NCBI GenBank assembly: GCA_964487745.1
Contig: CAZASG010000015.1
Coordinates: 1-64,000 of the forward strand
Reading direction: 5' to 3'
DNA length: 64,000 nucleotides
Origin: Desulfolinea sp964487745
GTDB taxonomy: Bacteria > Chloroflexota > Anaerolineae > Anaerolineales > Villigracilaceae
The notes under the pieces: generated by a model
Seen by the model: the letters and a program-made list of their open reading frames with translations, nothing else
What the model was told of the DNA's origin: nothing
Databases searched by the model: none
Translations under genes and position numbers: made by a program
Shown: positions 41,681-49,902 of the stretch, one piece after another
How positions within the stretch are numbered: position 1 is the stretch's first letter
Layout: each line of letters opens with the position of its first letter

Positions 41681-43183
41681 ATGAAAAAATACATCGCATC
41701 CATTGACCAAGGCACCACCAGTACTCGTTTCATTATTTTCAATCATGCGGGCGAAGTTGTCGGCGTTGACCAAAAAGAACACCGTCAAATTTATCCCAAG
41801 CCCGGCTGGGTTGAGCATGATCCGCTTGAGATCTGGGTTCGCACTCACCAAGTGATGAAGGGTGCGCTTGAAAAGGGCAATATCGACGCGAGCGATATCG
41901 CAGCTATCGGCATCACCAATCAGCGCGAGACGGCTGTCGTTTGGAACAAACACACTGGCGAGCCAATCTACAACGCCATTGTTTGGCAAGACACACGCAC
42001 CGACAAAATCTGCAACGAGCTTGCCAAAGACGGTGGACAGGATCGTTTGCGTGCCAAAACGGGACTGCCGCTGGCAACCTATTTTTCGGGTCCAAAAGTG
42101 AAATGGATCTTGGATAACGTCGAAGACGCTCGTGAACTGGCTAATGCTGGCGACCTGATCTTCGGCAATATGGATACCTGGATCATCTGGAATTTGACGG
42201 GCGTGCATGTCACCGATGTGACCAACGCCTCACGCACCCTCCTCATGAATCTCGAAACCCTCGATTGGGACGACGAACTGCTCGAATTGCTCGACATCCC
42301 GCGCTCGATGATGCCGGAAATCCGCTCCTCGTCAGAAGTTTATGGGCATGTGGAAATGGGACCCGTCGCTTTGGGCGGCGTCTTTGAAGGCATGCCCGTT
42401 GCGGGCGATCTCGGCGATCAACAGGCAGCCTTGTTTGGACAAACGTGTTTCGATGTGGGTGAAGCCAAGAACACCTACGGCACCGGATGTTTTATGCTCC
42501 TGAATACGGGCGAAAAGCCTGTTCCGTCAACATCGGGCTTGCTGACCACACTCGGCTACAAGATCGGCGACCAGCCTGCGGTCTATGCACTGGAGGGTTC
42601 GATCGCCATCACGGGCGCGCTCGTGCAGTGGCTGCGCGATAATTTGGGGATGATCGAAAAATCAGAAGATGTGGAGGAATTGGCTAACAGCGTCGACGAT
42701 AACGGCGGCATTTATTTTGTGCCCGCCTTTAGCGGACTCTTCGCCCCCTACTGGCGCAGCGACGCGCGCGGCGCGATTGTTGGGATGACGCGCTACGTCA
42801 ACAAAGGGCATATCGCGCGTGCAACCCTCGAAGCGACCGCCTTCCAGACCCGCGAAGTGCTCGATGCAATGGAAAAAGACTCCGGCGTAACCCTGAAAGC
42901 CCTCAAAGTGGATGGGGGCATGGTCTTTAACGAAACCCTGATGCAATTCCAAGCAGATATGGTCAATGTGCCTGTCATCCGCCCGATTGTCGCAGAAACG
43001 ACCGCTCTCGGCGCAGCGTATGCAGCGGGGCTGGCTGTCGGCTTCTGGAAAAATATCGACGAACTCCGCGCCAACTGGGGCAAAGATAAAGAATGGACGC
43101 CCGAGATGGATGCAGAAAAGCGCGAAAAAGAATATAAGAATTGGAAGAAAGCTGTCACGCGGACTTTTGATTGGGTTGAGTAG
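41681..43183 (+). CDS. glpK: Glycerol kinase
   Basis: This 500-residue FGGY kinase phosphorylates glycerol to glycerol-3-phosphate. SIDQGTTSTRFIIF, TNQRETAVVW, QDTRTDKIC and NTYGTGCFMLLNTG are typical; GDLGDQQAALFGQ and FSGLFAPYWRSDARG match the glycerol and sugar-kinase core. AAGGAAG precedes the ATG. No glpF or glpD is adjacent. A shared glycerol-3-phosphate theme with the GDPD at 21 kb is only thematic. Confidence 0.97.
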   Translation: MKKYIASIDQGTTSTRFIIFNHAGEVVGVDQKEHRQIYPKPGWVEHDPLEIWVRTHQVMKGALEKGNIDASDIAAIGITNQRETAVVWNKHTGEPIYNAIVWQDTRTDKICNELAKDGGQDRLRAKTGLPLATYFSGPKVKWILDNVEDARELANAGDLIFGNMDTWIIWNLTGVHVTDVTNASRTLLMNLETLDWDDELLELLDIPRSMMPEIRSSSEVYGHVEMGPVALGGVFEGMPVAGDLGDQQAALFGQTCFDVGEAKNTYGTGCFMLLNTGEKPVPSTSGLLTTLGYKIGDQPAVYALEGSIAITGALVQWLRDNLGMIEKSEDVEELANSVDDNGGIYFVPAFSGLFAPYWRSDARGAIVGMTRYVNKGHIARATLEATAFQTREVLDAMEKDSGVTLKALKVDGGMVFNETLMQFQADMVNVPVIRPIVAETTALGAAYAAGLAVGFWKNIDELRANWGKDKEWTPEMDAEKREKEYKNWKKAVTRTFDWVE

Positions 43184-43191
43184 GTGAGCTT

Positions 43192-43926
43192 TTGGAGACA
43201 TTAGCCTATACGTCATCACAAATATCTTGGCACCTGATATTGTCTGCTATTTCACGTGCCTCTGTTTCTTCTGGAGATATTTCAAAGATTGACCTTAATT
43301 TAGAAGCTTTGCCAAGTATCATTTTATCGTGTACCGCACTAGAGGCTTTTGTCAATGAAATATCTTCTCTGGCACATGCATTCCTGTTTGAATATGAGCA
43401 AATGGATATCCATCATCAAAAGATGGGCGTGTACAAAAAAGTGGCTGAGATTAGACGTGACAGCACAGGAAACTTCTATGAACGATATAAACGATTGCTC
43501 AATTTTCTAGAAATCGAACCCCCTGCCTTTCGTGAATGTGTTTTTTACTTGAAAGAAGTCAGAGATTTGATTGTGCATTTTAAAACAGCAGATGTTCGTA
43601 TTGTTGATGATGGAAGGACTATAAGAGCTGCACAATCTCTACCTGATGAATTCAACGCGCTTAAAAATTTTAAAATAGCTGGTTATCCAATTATTGCGTC
43701 TGATGGGAGTGAGTGGACACTTAGAATTTCGACTAGTGCAATGGCGGCATGGAGTATTACGCAGGTATTAGACGCGATCATTTACTTTCTTGATGAAATT
43801 CCCGATGAAGAGTTGAAAGATTTTATTGTCAAAAAATATGCTACTTATGATAAAGATGTTGCTCATTTATTTAGGCATGGTAAAGCTCTAGTGGATAGGT
43901 GGACAACAGAGTTGTACAGTTCTTAG
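43192..43926 (+). CDS. HEPN-like hypothetical protein, AT-rich
   Basis: This 244-residue, mostly helical protein contains SCTALEAFVNEISSLAH, common in HEPN-like families, and EVRDLIVHF with Arg123 and His128 in the R-x4-H pattern of HEPN ribonucleases. No antitoxin (MNT or other) gene is next to it. A+T content is much higher than in glpK, which suggests transfer. The start is uncertain: TTG 43192 opens the frame 8 nt after glpK, and no ATG lies near it. It could be a defence or stress RNase, or simply an uncharacterised orphan. Confidence 0.6.
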   Translation: METLAYTSSQISWHLILSAISRASVSSGDISKIDLNLEALPSIILSCTALEAFVNEISSLAHAFLFEYEQMDIHHQKMGVYKKVAEIRRDSTGNFYERYKRLLNFLEIEPPAFRECVFYLKEVRDLIVHFKTADVRIVDDGRTIRAAQSLPDEFNALKNFKIAGYPIIASDGSEWTLRISTSAMAAWSITQVLDAIIYFLDEIPDEELKDFIVKKYATYDKDVAHLFRHGKALVDRWTTELYSS

Positions 43927-43929
43927 CAA

Positions 43930-44010
43930 TAAACAGGCTGCGGCTCATCACCGCATCCTGTTTATTTTTAGCGATATCAAGCTCAACCCACGCACGAAAC
44001 GGGCTATCAA
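43930..44010 (+). terminator. Terminator plus recurring GAAACGGGCTAT module, copy 1
   Basis: AACAGGCTGCGG pairs with CCGCATCCTGTTT to form the terminator of the HEPN-like gene. It is followed by a conserved block ending GAAACGGGCTATCAA, which matches 45081-45120 and 48452-48493, except that the TATAAT there is TATCAA here, so this copy may be a weak promoter or none. Confidence 0.65.
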
Positions 44011-44096
44011 GGGGCACGGCAAGAAATGAAAATCAGAATCCTTGTGTCCGATTTTATATGAGGACCTACAATCGTTCGGGGTCAGGAATACAAACG

Positions 44097-44105
44097 TGAT
44101 ATACT
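44097..44105 (+). promoter_or_regulatory. Extended -10 promoter of the pentapeptide lipoprotein
   Basis: TGATATACT is an extended -10 element (TATACT at 44100-44105). Predicted initiation near 44112 leaves about an 84-nt leader before ATG 44196. Confidence 0.5.
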
Positions 44106-44195
44106 CGACAAATATTGTCCAGATAGCGTTCTAAACGAACCGGGGATGCGAATATAGACATCTTTAGCATAAAAACAAAAGAGAAGGAGTTCAAT

Positions 44196-44936
44196 ATGAA
44201 ACGATTATTATTAGTGCTTGCCACACTTGCCTTGATAAGTGCCTGTGGTTCTTCACCAGCAGTAGATCAAGTTGAGGTGGTCAGTGATGTGGAAGCCGAA
44301 GAAGTCAGTGAAGCGGAACTCGAGGAAGTCAGTGAAGCAGAAGTCGAGGAAGACAGCGAGGCGGAAGTCGAAGAAAGCAATGATGTGGAAGTCGAGGAAG
44401 AGCCATCTTATTCGACCACCTGTCCTGATGGACGAGGGGAGATAGGCGACGTTAAAGTTGAAGCTGGCGCTGATCTTAAGTGTCTCGATCTGAGCGATGC
44501 CGATCTGAGTGATGTCGACCTGAGCGGTGTCAACTTGAGATTTACCAAACTGACCGGTGCTAACCTGAGCAATGCCGACCTGAGCTATGCTGACCTAACC
44601 GGTGCTAACCTGAGTAATGCCGTCCTGAGCGGTGTTAACCTGAGCTATGCCGACCTGAGTTACACCGTATTTCTGCCCGGTGTCGACCTGAGCGGCGTCA
44701 ACCTGAGCTATGCCGATCTGAGCGATGTCGGACTAAAAGATGCCAATCTGAGCAATGCCCTTCTGATCGGTGCCGACCTTAGCGGTTCCGGTGTGAATAG
44801 ATCTGATCTGACTGGAGCCGACCTAAGCGGAGCCATCCTAGCGAATACTGTCCTGACCGATTCTAAATATGACCAAAACACCATCTTTCCCGATGGATTT
44901 GATCCGGAAGCTGCTCGCATGGAACTAGCAGAGTAA
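44196..44936 (+). CDS. Pentapeptide-repeat lipoprotein
   Basis: This 246-residue protein has a signal peptide with lipobox LISAC (Cys17) and is therefore lipidated. An acidic linker (about 27-68) built of EEVSEAEV-type octapeptides follows. From about residue 92 to 225 there are more than twenty A(D/N)LS(x) pentapeptides, predicted to fold as a right-handed quadrilateral beta-helix. Codon use in the repeats is variable, so they are not a recent expansion, unlike the 24-bp repeats of the linker. AAGGAG precedes the ATG. The function is unknown; charge and location suggest a surface role. Confidence 0.92.
   Translation: MKRLLLVLATLALISACGSSPAVDQVEVVSDVEAEEVSEAELEEVSEAEVEEDSEAEVEESNDVEVEEEPSYSTTCPDGRGEIGDVKVEAGADLKCLDLSDADLSDVDLSGVNLRFTKLTGANLSNADLSYADLTGANLSNAVLSGVNLSYADLSYTVFLPGVDLSGVNLSYADLSDVGLKDANLSNALLIGADLSGSGVNRSDLTGADLSGAILANTVLTDSKYDQNTIFPDGFDPEAARMELAE
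44274..44393. repeat. 24-bp coding tandem repeat, five units
   Basis: Five 24-bp units of the type GAGGAAGTCAGTGAAGCRGA encode EVVSDVEA, EEVSEAEL, EEVSEAEV, EEDSEAEV and EESNDVEV. Units 2 and 3 are nearly identical. Such minisatellites can vary in copy number. Confidence 0.85.
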
Positions 44937-45048
44937 GAGAGGTAGGCAAGAAGGATAACCAAGAAAGCGTCTGAAAAATCATAAAGGGGCTGATTGCTTT
45001 GGCATCAGGCTAGTAATTTCATCTACTTTCCGTAACACAACAAATGGG

Positions 45049-45120
45049 GTGCGGTTAATCACCGCATCCTGTTTTCTTTAACGGAAGCAAGCCAAAACCA
45101 CGAGCGAAACGGGCTATAAT
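45049..45120 (+). promoter_or_regulatory. Terminator-promoter module, copy 2
   Basis: GGTGCGG..CCGCATCC forms a short hairpin followed by TTTTCTTT. Then comes ACGGAAGCAAG...GAAACGGGCTATAAT with the -10 box at 45115-45120. It ends the lipoprotein gene and drives the GNAT gene 61 nt downstream. Confidence 0.65.
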
Positions 45121-45180
45121 GAATGCGCGACCATTCAAATTATCCATCCCCAGCTTGAAAGATGAATAGGAGCATTCGCT

Positions 45181-45669
45181 GTGATCAGAACGATGACAGG
45201 CCAAGATGGTCCCCGTATCCTTGAAATATATAAAATGGGACTTGAAACACGGAACGCCACCTTCGAGACCGAGGTGCCTTCCTGGACTGATTGGGACGCA
45301 AAGCATCATCCGCATTCGCGATTTGTTTTTGTGGAAGGCGAAAAAATTCTTGGATGGATCGCTCTAGCGCCAGTTTCAGCGCGGAAGGTTTATGCAGGTG
45401 TAGCCGAAGTAAGTGTTTATATAGCTACAAATGCACATGGCAAAGGAATCGGTTCGCAACTGATGGAGAAAGTCATCCTTTCTTCAGAAAAGCAGGGAAT
45501 CTGGACGCTTTATTCGAGCATCTTCCCTGAAAATGAAGCCACTCTCAGACTACATGAGAAATTTGATTTCAGAATTATTGGTAGAAGAGAAAAGATCGCC
45601 AAACTGGATAGTCGTTGGCGAGACACAATTTTATTGGAAAGACGAAGCAAGGTCATTGGTATTGAGTAA
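45181..45669 (+). CDS. GNAT N-acetyltransferase (phosphinothricin acetyltransferase-like)
   Basis: This 162-residue GNAT protein has the order typical of the PAT/YncA group: QDGPRILEIYKMGLETRNATFETEVPSW, FVEGEKILGWIALAPVS, AEVSVYIATNAHGKGIGSQLM (acetyl-CoA loop) and SIFPENEATLRLHEKFDF. The substrate may be an amino acid or a related amine. The start is GTG with AGGAG upstream. The trhP-like gene begins at the base after its stop, so the two are translationally linked. Confidence 0.9.
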   Translation: MIRTMTGQDGPRILEIYKMGLETRNATFETEVPSWTDWDAKHHPHSRFVFVEGEKILGWIALAPVSARKVYAGVAEVSVYIATNAHGKGIGSQLMEKVILSSEKQGIWTLYSSIFPENEATLRLHEKFDFRIIGRREKIAKLDSRWRDTILLERRSKVIGIE

Positions 45670-46953
45670 ATGAAAAAGATAGAACTTTTATCCCCTGCAG
45701 GCTCGCTCAAAAATATGCAATATGCCTTCGCCTACGGCGCGGACGCAGTTTATGCCGGGCAGCCGCGCTATAGTTTGCGCGTGCGGGAAAATGAATTTAA
45801 CAAGCTCGAAAAACTGGCCGAGGGGATCGAGATGGCCCATGCACAGGGGAAGGCTTTTTTGGTGGCAAGCAATATCGCCGCGCATAATAATAAAGTGCGG
45901 ACGTACTTGCGCGATATGGAACCGGTCATTGCAATGAAGCCCGATGCCTTGATCATGTCTGACCCTGGGTTGATCATGATGGTGCGCGAGAAATGGCCTG
46001 AGATGGATATTCATCTCTCAGTACAGTCGAATGCTGTCAATTGGGCAACGGTCAAATTCTGGGAACGGCAGGGCTTAAAGCGCATCATTCTTTCGCGCGA
46101 ACTCTCGCTGGATGAAGTCGAAGAGATCCGCCAACGCTGCCCCGATATTGAACTGGAAACCTTTGTGCATGGCGCGTTGTGTATCGCTTACTCAGGGCGC
46201 TGTTTACTCTCCGGCTATATGACTCACCGCGACGGAAATCAGGGCGCTTGCACGAACTCCTGTCGTTGGGGATATAACGTCCATGATGCAGAGGAGACGC
46301 CCGAAGGGGATATTGTCCCCAGCCTGGATGGAAAGGTCTTTTTGCTTCAGGAAGAAAAACGCCCCGGCGAATATATGCCCATCTACGAAGATGAACATGG
46401 TACGCATATCATGAATTCCAAAGACCTGCGCGCGGTTCAGCATGTGGAACGCCTGATCGAGATCGGCATCAACTCGTTGAAGATCGAAGGCCGCACGAAA
46501 TCCCATTTTTATGCGGCGCGTACAGCACAGGTCTATCGGCAGGCAATTGACGATGCCCTCGCAGGACGTGACTTCAATATGCAGTTGATGGATGATCTCG
46601 AAAGTCTCGCAAGTCGTGGCTATACCGAGGGGTTTTATCGCCGTCATTTGCCAAAGGAATATCAAAATTACGAGCGCGGTTCGTCACGAGAAAGCAGACA
46701 GATCTTTGTTGGCCAAATCATCGAACATGATACCGCGACGAGTGAGTTGGTCGTGGATGTGAAAAATAAGTTTTCCCTTGGCAATGAGATCGAATTGATG
46801 ACCCCGACAGGCAATCACATTTTCTCACTCGAAAAAATGCGCAACCTTGATGGCGACTCAATAGAAGTCGCGCCCGGCTCAGGGCATATTGTACGCATCC
46901 CTGCGCCGGAAGATGTTGACCCAAAATTTGGTTTGTTGATGAAGTCTCTTTAG
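45670..46953 (+). CDS. U32 family protein, TrhP/YegQ-like tRNA hydroxylation factor
   Basis: This 427-residue U32 protein has the N-terminal pattern ELLSPAGSLKNMQYAFAYGADAVYAGQ, then LSVQSNAVNWATVKFW, ETFVHGALCIAYSGRCLLSGYMTHRDGNQGACTNSCRW (conserved Cys set), SKDLRAVQHVERLIEIGINSLKIEGRTKS. The C-terminal beta domain is present. E. coli YegQ (TrhP) acts in prephenate-dependent formation of 5-hydroxyuridine at tRNA position 34; other U32 members act as collagenases or ubiquinone factors. The length and Cys pattern favour the YegQ type. It ends at a terminator. Confidence 0.9.
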   Translation: MKKIELLSPAGSLKNMQYAFAYGADAVYAGQPRYSLRVRENEFNKLEKLAEGIEMAHAQGKAFLVASNIAAHNNKVRTYLRDMEPVIAMKPDALIMSDPGLIMMVREKWPEMDIHLSVQSNAVNWATVKFWERQGLKRIILSRELSLDEVEEIRQRCPDIELETFVHGALCIAYSGRCLLSGYMTHRDGNQGACTNSCRWGYNVHDAEETPEGDIVPSLDGKVFLLQEEKRPGEYMPIYEDEHGTHIMNSKDLRAVQHVERLIEIGINSLKIEGRTKSHFYAARTAQVYRQAIDDALAGRDFNMQLMDDLESLASRGYTEGFYRRHLPKEYQNYERGSSRESRQIFVGQIIEHDTATSELVVDVKNKFSLGNEIELMTPTGNHIFSLEKMRNLDGDSIEVAPGSGHIVRIPAPEDVDPKFGLLMKSL

Positions 46954-46973
46954 GAGATATTTCTTACTACGAG

Positions 46974-47003
46974 AACGCCTTCGAACTTGGAAGGCGTTTT
47001 TTT
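46974..47003 (+). terminator. Terminator after the U32 gene
   Basis: AACGCCTTC and GAAGGCGTT arms with a GAACTTG loop, followed by TTTTT. Confidence 0.85.
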
Positions 47004-47055
47004 CTGATAAGAAATTGATATTCCAACGTCTTTTTTGTGGTCAAATAGGAGTACT

Positions 47056-48342
47056 ATGTTATCTGACTTTCTTCTTATCGCGATCTTGATCCTGGCAAAT
47101 GGTTTTTTTGCCGCTTCTGAAATGGCCCTCGTCTCCGCACGCTCAGCTCGTTTGCAAACGAAAGCCGATGACGGGGATACGCGTGCTTCGGCTGCATTGC
47201 GTCTGCAGGCAAAACCCGCAGAGTTTCTCGCTACTGTACAGGTCGGCATTACCCTCGTGGGGACGCTGGCTTCCGCTGTGGGTGGCATCGAGGCGGCAAA
47301 ACGCATTGGTCCGCAACTTGCTCTTATCCCGGCGTTTGCCCCCTATGCTGAACAGATCGCCCTCATCATCGTCGTTACCATCATTTCCTTTGCATCCCTC
47401 TTATTTGGCGAACTGGTCCCCAAACGCCTGGCACTGCGCAGCCCTGAGAAATTTGCGACCTCCGTCGTCAGATTTATGGAATTTCTGACAAAGATTTTCA
47501 AATGGCCTGTACATTTTTTAATTAAATCTGCTGATCTCGTTATGCGGCTTTTTGGCAGAGCAGACACAAGCGATGAAAATATCAGCCCTGAAGAAATTGA
47601 AGTCCTTGTGCATCGCGGAGCTGCGGAAGGGGAAATCCTTCCCGTACAGGCAAAAATGATCGAACGGATCTTCGACTATGCCGACCGCTCCACTGCCGAC
47701 GAAATGACCCCGCGCGTGGAGATGGTGACCCTCCAGACAGAGATGTCGATCGAGAAAGCTCTTACAATCGCCAAGGAGCACGGCTTTTCACGCTACCCAG
47801 TTATTCAGGAAGACACCGATGATATTCTCGGCTATGTCCATATTAAAGACCTGATCTGGTCAGAGCCCAACAGCAGGCTCGCCGATCATCTCCGTCCGAT
47901 CGTTTTCATCCCGGATGGAGTAACCTTGCCCAAAGCCTTTACAACATTGACCCGAGCCGGGCAGCAAATGGCGATCATCATGGACGAATATGGCGGTACA
48001 GAGGGCTTGCTCACACTGGAGAATATTCTCGAGGTGATCGTGGGTGAAATTGAAGACGAACACAGCCCGATCACCGATGTCTCCAAACAGGCTGATGATG
48101 GAGAATGGCGCATCGTCGGGAATGAACCCATATCCGATGTGAGTGAACTTTTGGGCGTGGATTTTGACCCACGCGGCGCATATAGAACCATCGCGGGCTT
48201 TATCATCAAAGAATTAGGGAACTTCCCGAAAAAGGACGATACGGTAGTCTACAGTGGGTATCGCTTCACCGTTGAAGAGATCGACCAATTTCGGATCATG
48301 AGCGTGAAAGTATCTGCGGATCGAACGCCCCCCTTTGAGTAA
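47056..48342 (+). CDS. CNNM/CorC-HlyC family membrane transporter
   Basis: This 428-residue protein has a DUF21 (CNNM) membrane domain (about 1-180, LILANGFFAASEMALVSARSARLQ, GITLVGTLASAVGG, GELVPKRLALRSPE). Two CBS domains (about 200-330, MTPRVEMVTLQTE, GYVHIKDLIW) and a C-terminal CorC/HlyC domain (about 345-425, GEWRIVGNEPISDVSELLG) follow. The family exports Mg2+ or other divalent cations. AGGAG before ATG 47056 decides the start; an upstream TTG at 47035 is rejected. It is flanked by terminators on both sides. Confidence 0.95.
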   Translation: MLSDFLLIAILILANGFFAASEMALVSARSARLQTKADDGDTRASAALRLQAKPAEFLATVQVGITLVGTLASAVGGIEAAKRIGPQLALIPAFAPYAEQIALIIVVTIISFASLLFGELVPKRLALRSPEKFATSVVRFMEFLTKIFKWPVHFLIKSADLVMRLFGRADTSDENISPEEIEVLVHRGAAEGEILPVQAKMIERIFDYADRSTADEMTPRVEMVTLQTEMSIEKALTIAKEHGFSRYPVIQEDTDDILGYVHIKDLIWSEPNSRLADHLRPIVFIPDGVTLPKAFTTLTRAGQQMAIIMDEYGGTEGLLTLENILEVIVGEIEDEHSPITDVSKQADDGEWRIVGNEPISDVSELLGVDFDPRGAYRTIAGFIIKELGNFPKKDDTVVYSGYRFTVEEIDQFRIMSVKVSADRTPPFE

Positions 48343-48393
48343 ACAATCTATACGCAATGTGTTTTTCGTGGGCTTTGGAATTGCCTCTACAGC

Positions 48394-48425
48394 AAAACGC
48401 CTTCCGAAATTCGGAAGGCGTTTTC
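48394..48425 (+). terminator. Terminator after the CNNM transporter gene
   Basis: AAAACGCCTTCCGAA and TTCGGAAGGCGTTTT are perfect arms, with a TTTTCTATTT tail. Confidence 0.85.
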
Positions 48426-48451
48426 TATTTGGCTTCTATTAGACCTCTTGA

Positions 48452-48493
48452 AACGGAAGCAACTTCAAAGCCTCGTCCGAAACGGGCTATAAT
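48452..48493 (+). promoter_or_regulatory. Promoter module, copy 3, upstream of hutI
   Basis: ACGGAAGCAAC..CTCGTCCGAAACGGGCTATAAT matches the block upstream of the GNAT gene. The -10 is at 48488-48493 and TTCAAA at 48464-48469 is a possible -35 (18-nt spacer). It lies 42 nt before ATG 48535. Confidence 0.65.
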
Positions 48494-48534
48494 GGGGCGC
48501 AACTATCCAACTACCTAATCAAGAGATCAATCCC

Positions 48535-49812
48535 ATGCTTATCCATTCCGCAACCCAACTTCTCACTCTCGCGGGCGGTCCCCAACGCGGACGTGACCTC
48601 GGCGAACTCGGCATCATCGAAAACGGCGCAGTTCTTGTGCGTGAAGAAAAGATTGTCGAAGTCGGTGCAACGCCTGAAATGCGCGAAAAGTATCCCGACG
48701 AACCCACGCTGGATGCCAGCGGCTCCGTCATCATGCCCGGCTTTGTCGATCCTCATACCCATCTCATTTGGGGGGGCGACCGCGCCAAGGAATTCGAAAT
48801 GCGGCTGGAAGGCGCCCATTATCTGGATATTCTCAAAGCGGGCGGCGGAATCATTTCAACTGTTCGGGAAACGCGAAAAGCCTCGCTCGAATCGCTCCTG
48901 GCACAGGCGCGACCTCGTTTAATGCGCATGTTCGCCACCGGAACAACTACCGCTGAAGCAAAGACCGGCTATGGGCTCCAAACCGCCACCGAATTGCGGA
49001 TGCTGAAAGCCCTGCTTGCCCTCGACGACGAAGGACCGCTCGAACTGGCCATCACCTTCCTCGGCGCGCATGCCATCGCTCCCGAATACAAGGATGACCC
49101 ACAAGGCTACACCGACCACATCGTGAAGGAAATGCTCCCTATCGTGGACGAATGGTGGGATACGCACGCCCCGCGCCGTAAAAATAAACCTTTTGTGGAT
49201 GTCTTCTGCGAAACCGGTGCATTCGACCTCGAACAATCGCGTCAGGTATTGGAAAAAGCAAAGGAACTGGGCTTTCCCCTCAAAATCCACGCCGATGAGT
49301 TTGATAATCTCAAAGGCGCGAGCCTCGCAGCGGAACTGGGCGCAGCCTCTGCAGATCACCTCGTGGTCACTTCCGATGAAGATATCGAAGCTTTAGCAAA
49401 TTCAGAGACGGTCGCCGTCTCGTTGCCCTGTACCCCTTTCGGCTTGGCACATTGCGAATATACGCCTGCGCAGAAAATGCTCGATGCGGGCGTCATCCTC
49501 GCGATCGCTACCGACTGCAACCCCGGCACAGCCTGGACAGAATCAATGCAGTTCTCCATCGCCCTCGCCTGCCGATCAATGAAACTCACTCCAGCCCAAG
49601 CCATTGTCGCTGCGACCATCAACGCCGCCTACGCTATCCGCCGCGAAGATCGCGTCGGTTCGCTTGAAATCGGCAAGCAAGCAGATATGCTCATGCTCAC
49701 CGTGCCCGATTATCGCCAGCTTGGCTATCGCTTTGGTACAAATCTTGTTAAAAAGGTTATCAAGCGCGGACGTGTTTATTCTGTAGATGTTGGCTACTAT
49801 CAAACGGCTTAA
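48535..49812 (+). CDS. hutI: Imidazolonepropionase
   Basis: This 425-residue amidohydrolase carries out the third step of histidine degradation. Metal ligands appear in GFVDPHTHLIWGG, ITFLGAHAIAPEY and KIHADEF. The late LATDCNPGTAWTESMQF and AIVAATINAAYAI are typical of HutI. No hutH, hutU or formiminoglutamase gene is adjacent, so the pathway is dispersed or incomplete here. The gene has its own promoter module. A G-rich repeat-like tail fills the 90 nt before proC. Confidence 0.96.
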   Translation: MLIHSATQLLTLAGGPQRGRDLGELGIIENGAVLVREEKIVEVGATPEMREKYPDEPTLDASGSVIMPGFVDPHTHLIWGGDRAKEFEMRLEGAHYLDILKAGGGIISTVRETRKASLESLLAQARPRLMRMFATGTTTAEAKTGYGLQTATELRMLKALLALDDEGPLELAITFLGAHAIAPEYKDDPQGYTDHIVKEMLPIVDEWWDTHAPRRKNKPFVDVFCETGAFDLEQSRQVLEKAKELGFPLKIHADEFDNLKGASLAAELGAASADHLVVTSDEDIEALANSETVAVSLPCTPFGLAHCEYTPAQKMLDAGVILAIATDCNPGTAWTESMQFSIALACRSMKLTPAQAIVAATINAAYAIRREDRVGSLEIGKQADMLMLTVPDYRQLGYRFGTNLVKKVIKRGRVYSVDVGYYQTA

Positions 49813-49902
49813 TTTCCCTTATCCTTAATCCTTCTCCCACGTGCGGAAGAGGGGAGTCCGAGCAAGACAAGGACGGGGTGAGGGCCTAAAAAGGAAATTA
49901 TT

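Noticed and set aside
49813..49902. Possible small RNA or gene between hutI and proC
   Set aside because: The 90 nt hold a CTTCTCCCAC..GGAAGAGGGGAG-type low-complexity repeat and the proC ribosome-binding site only. There is no promoter or conserved frame.
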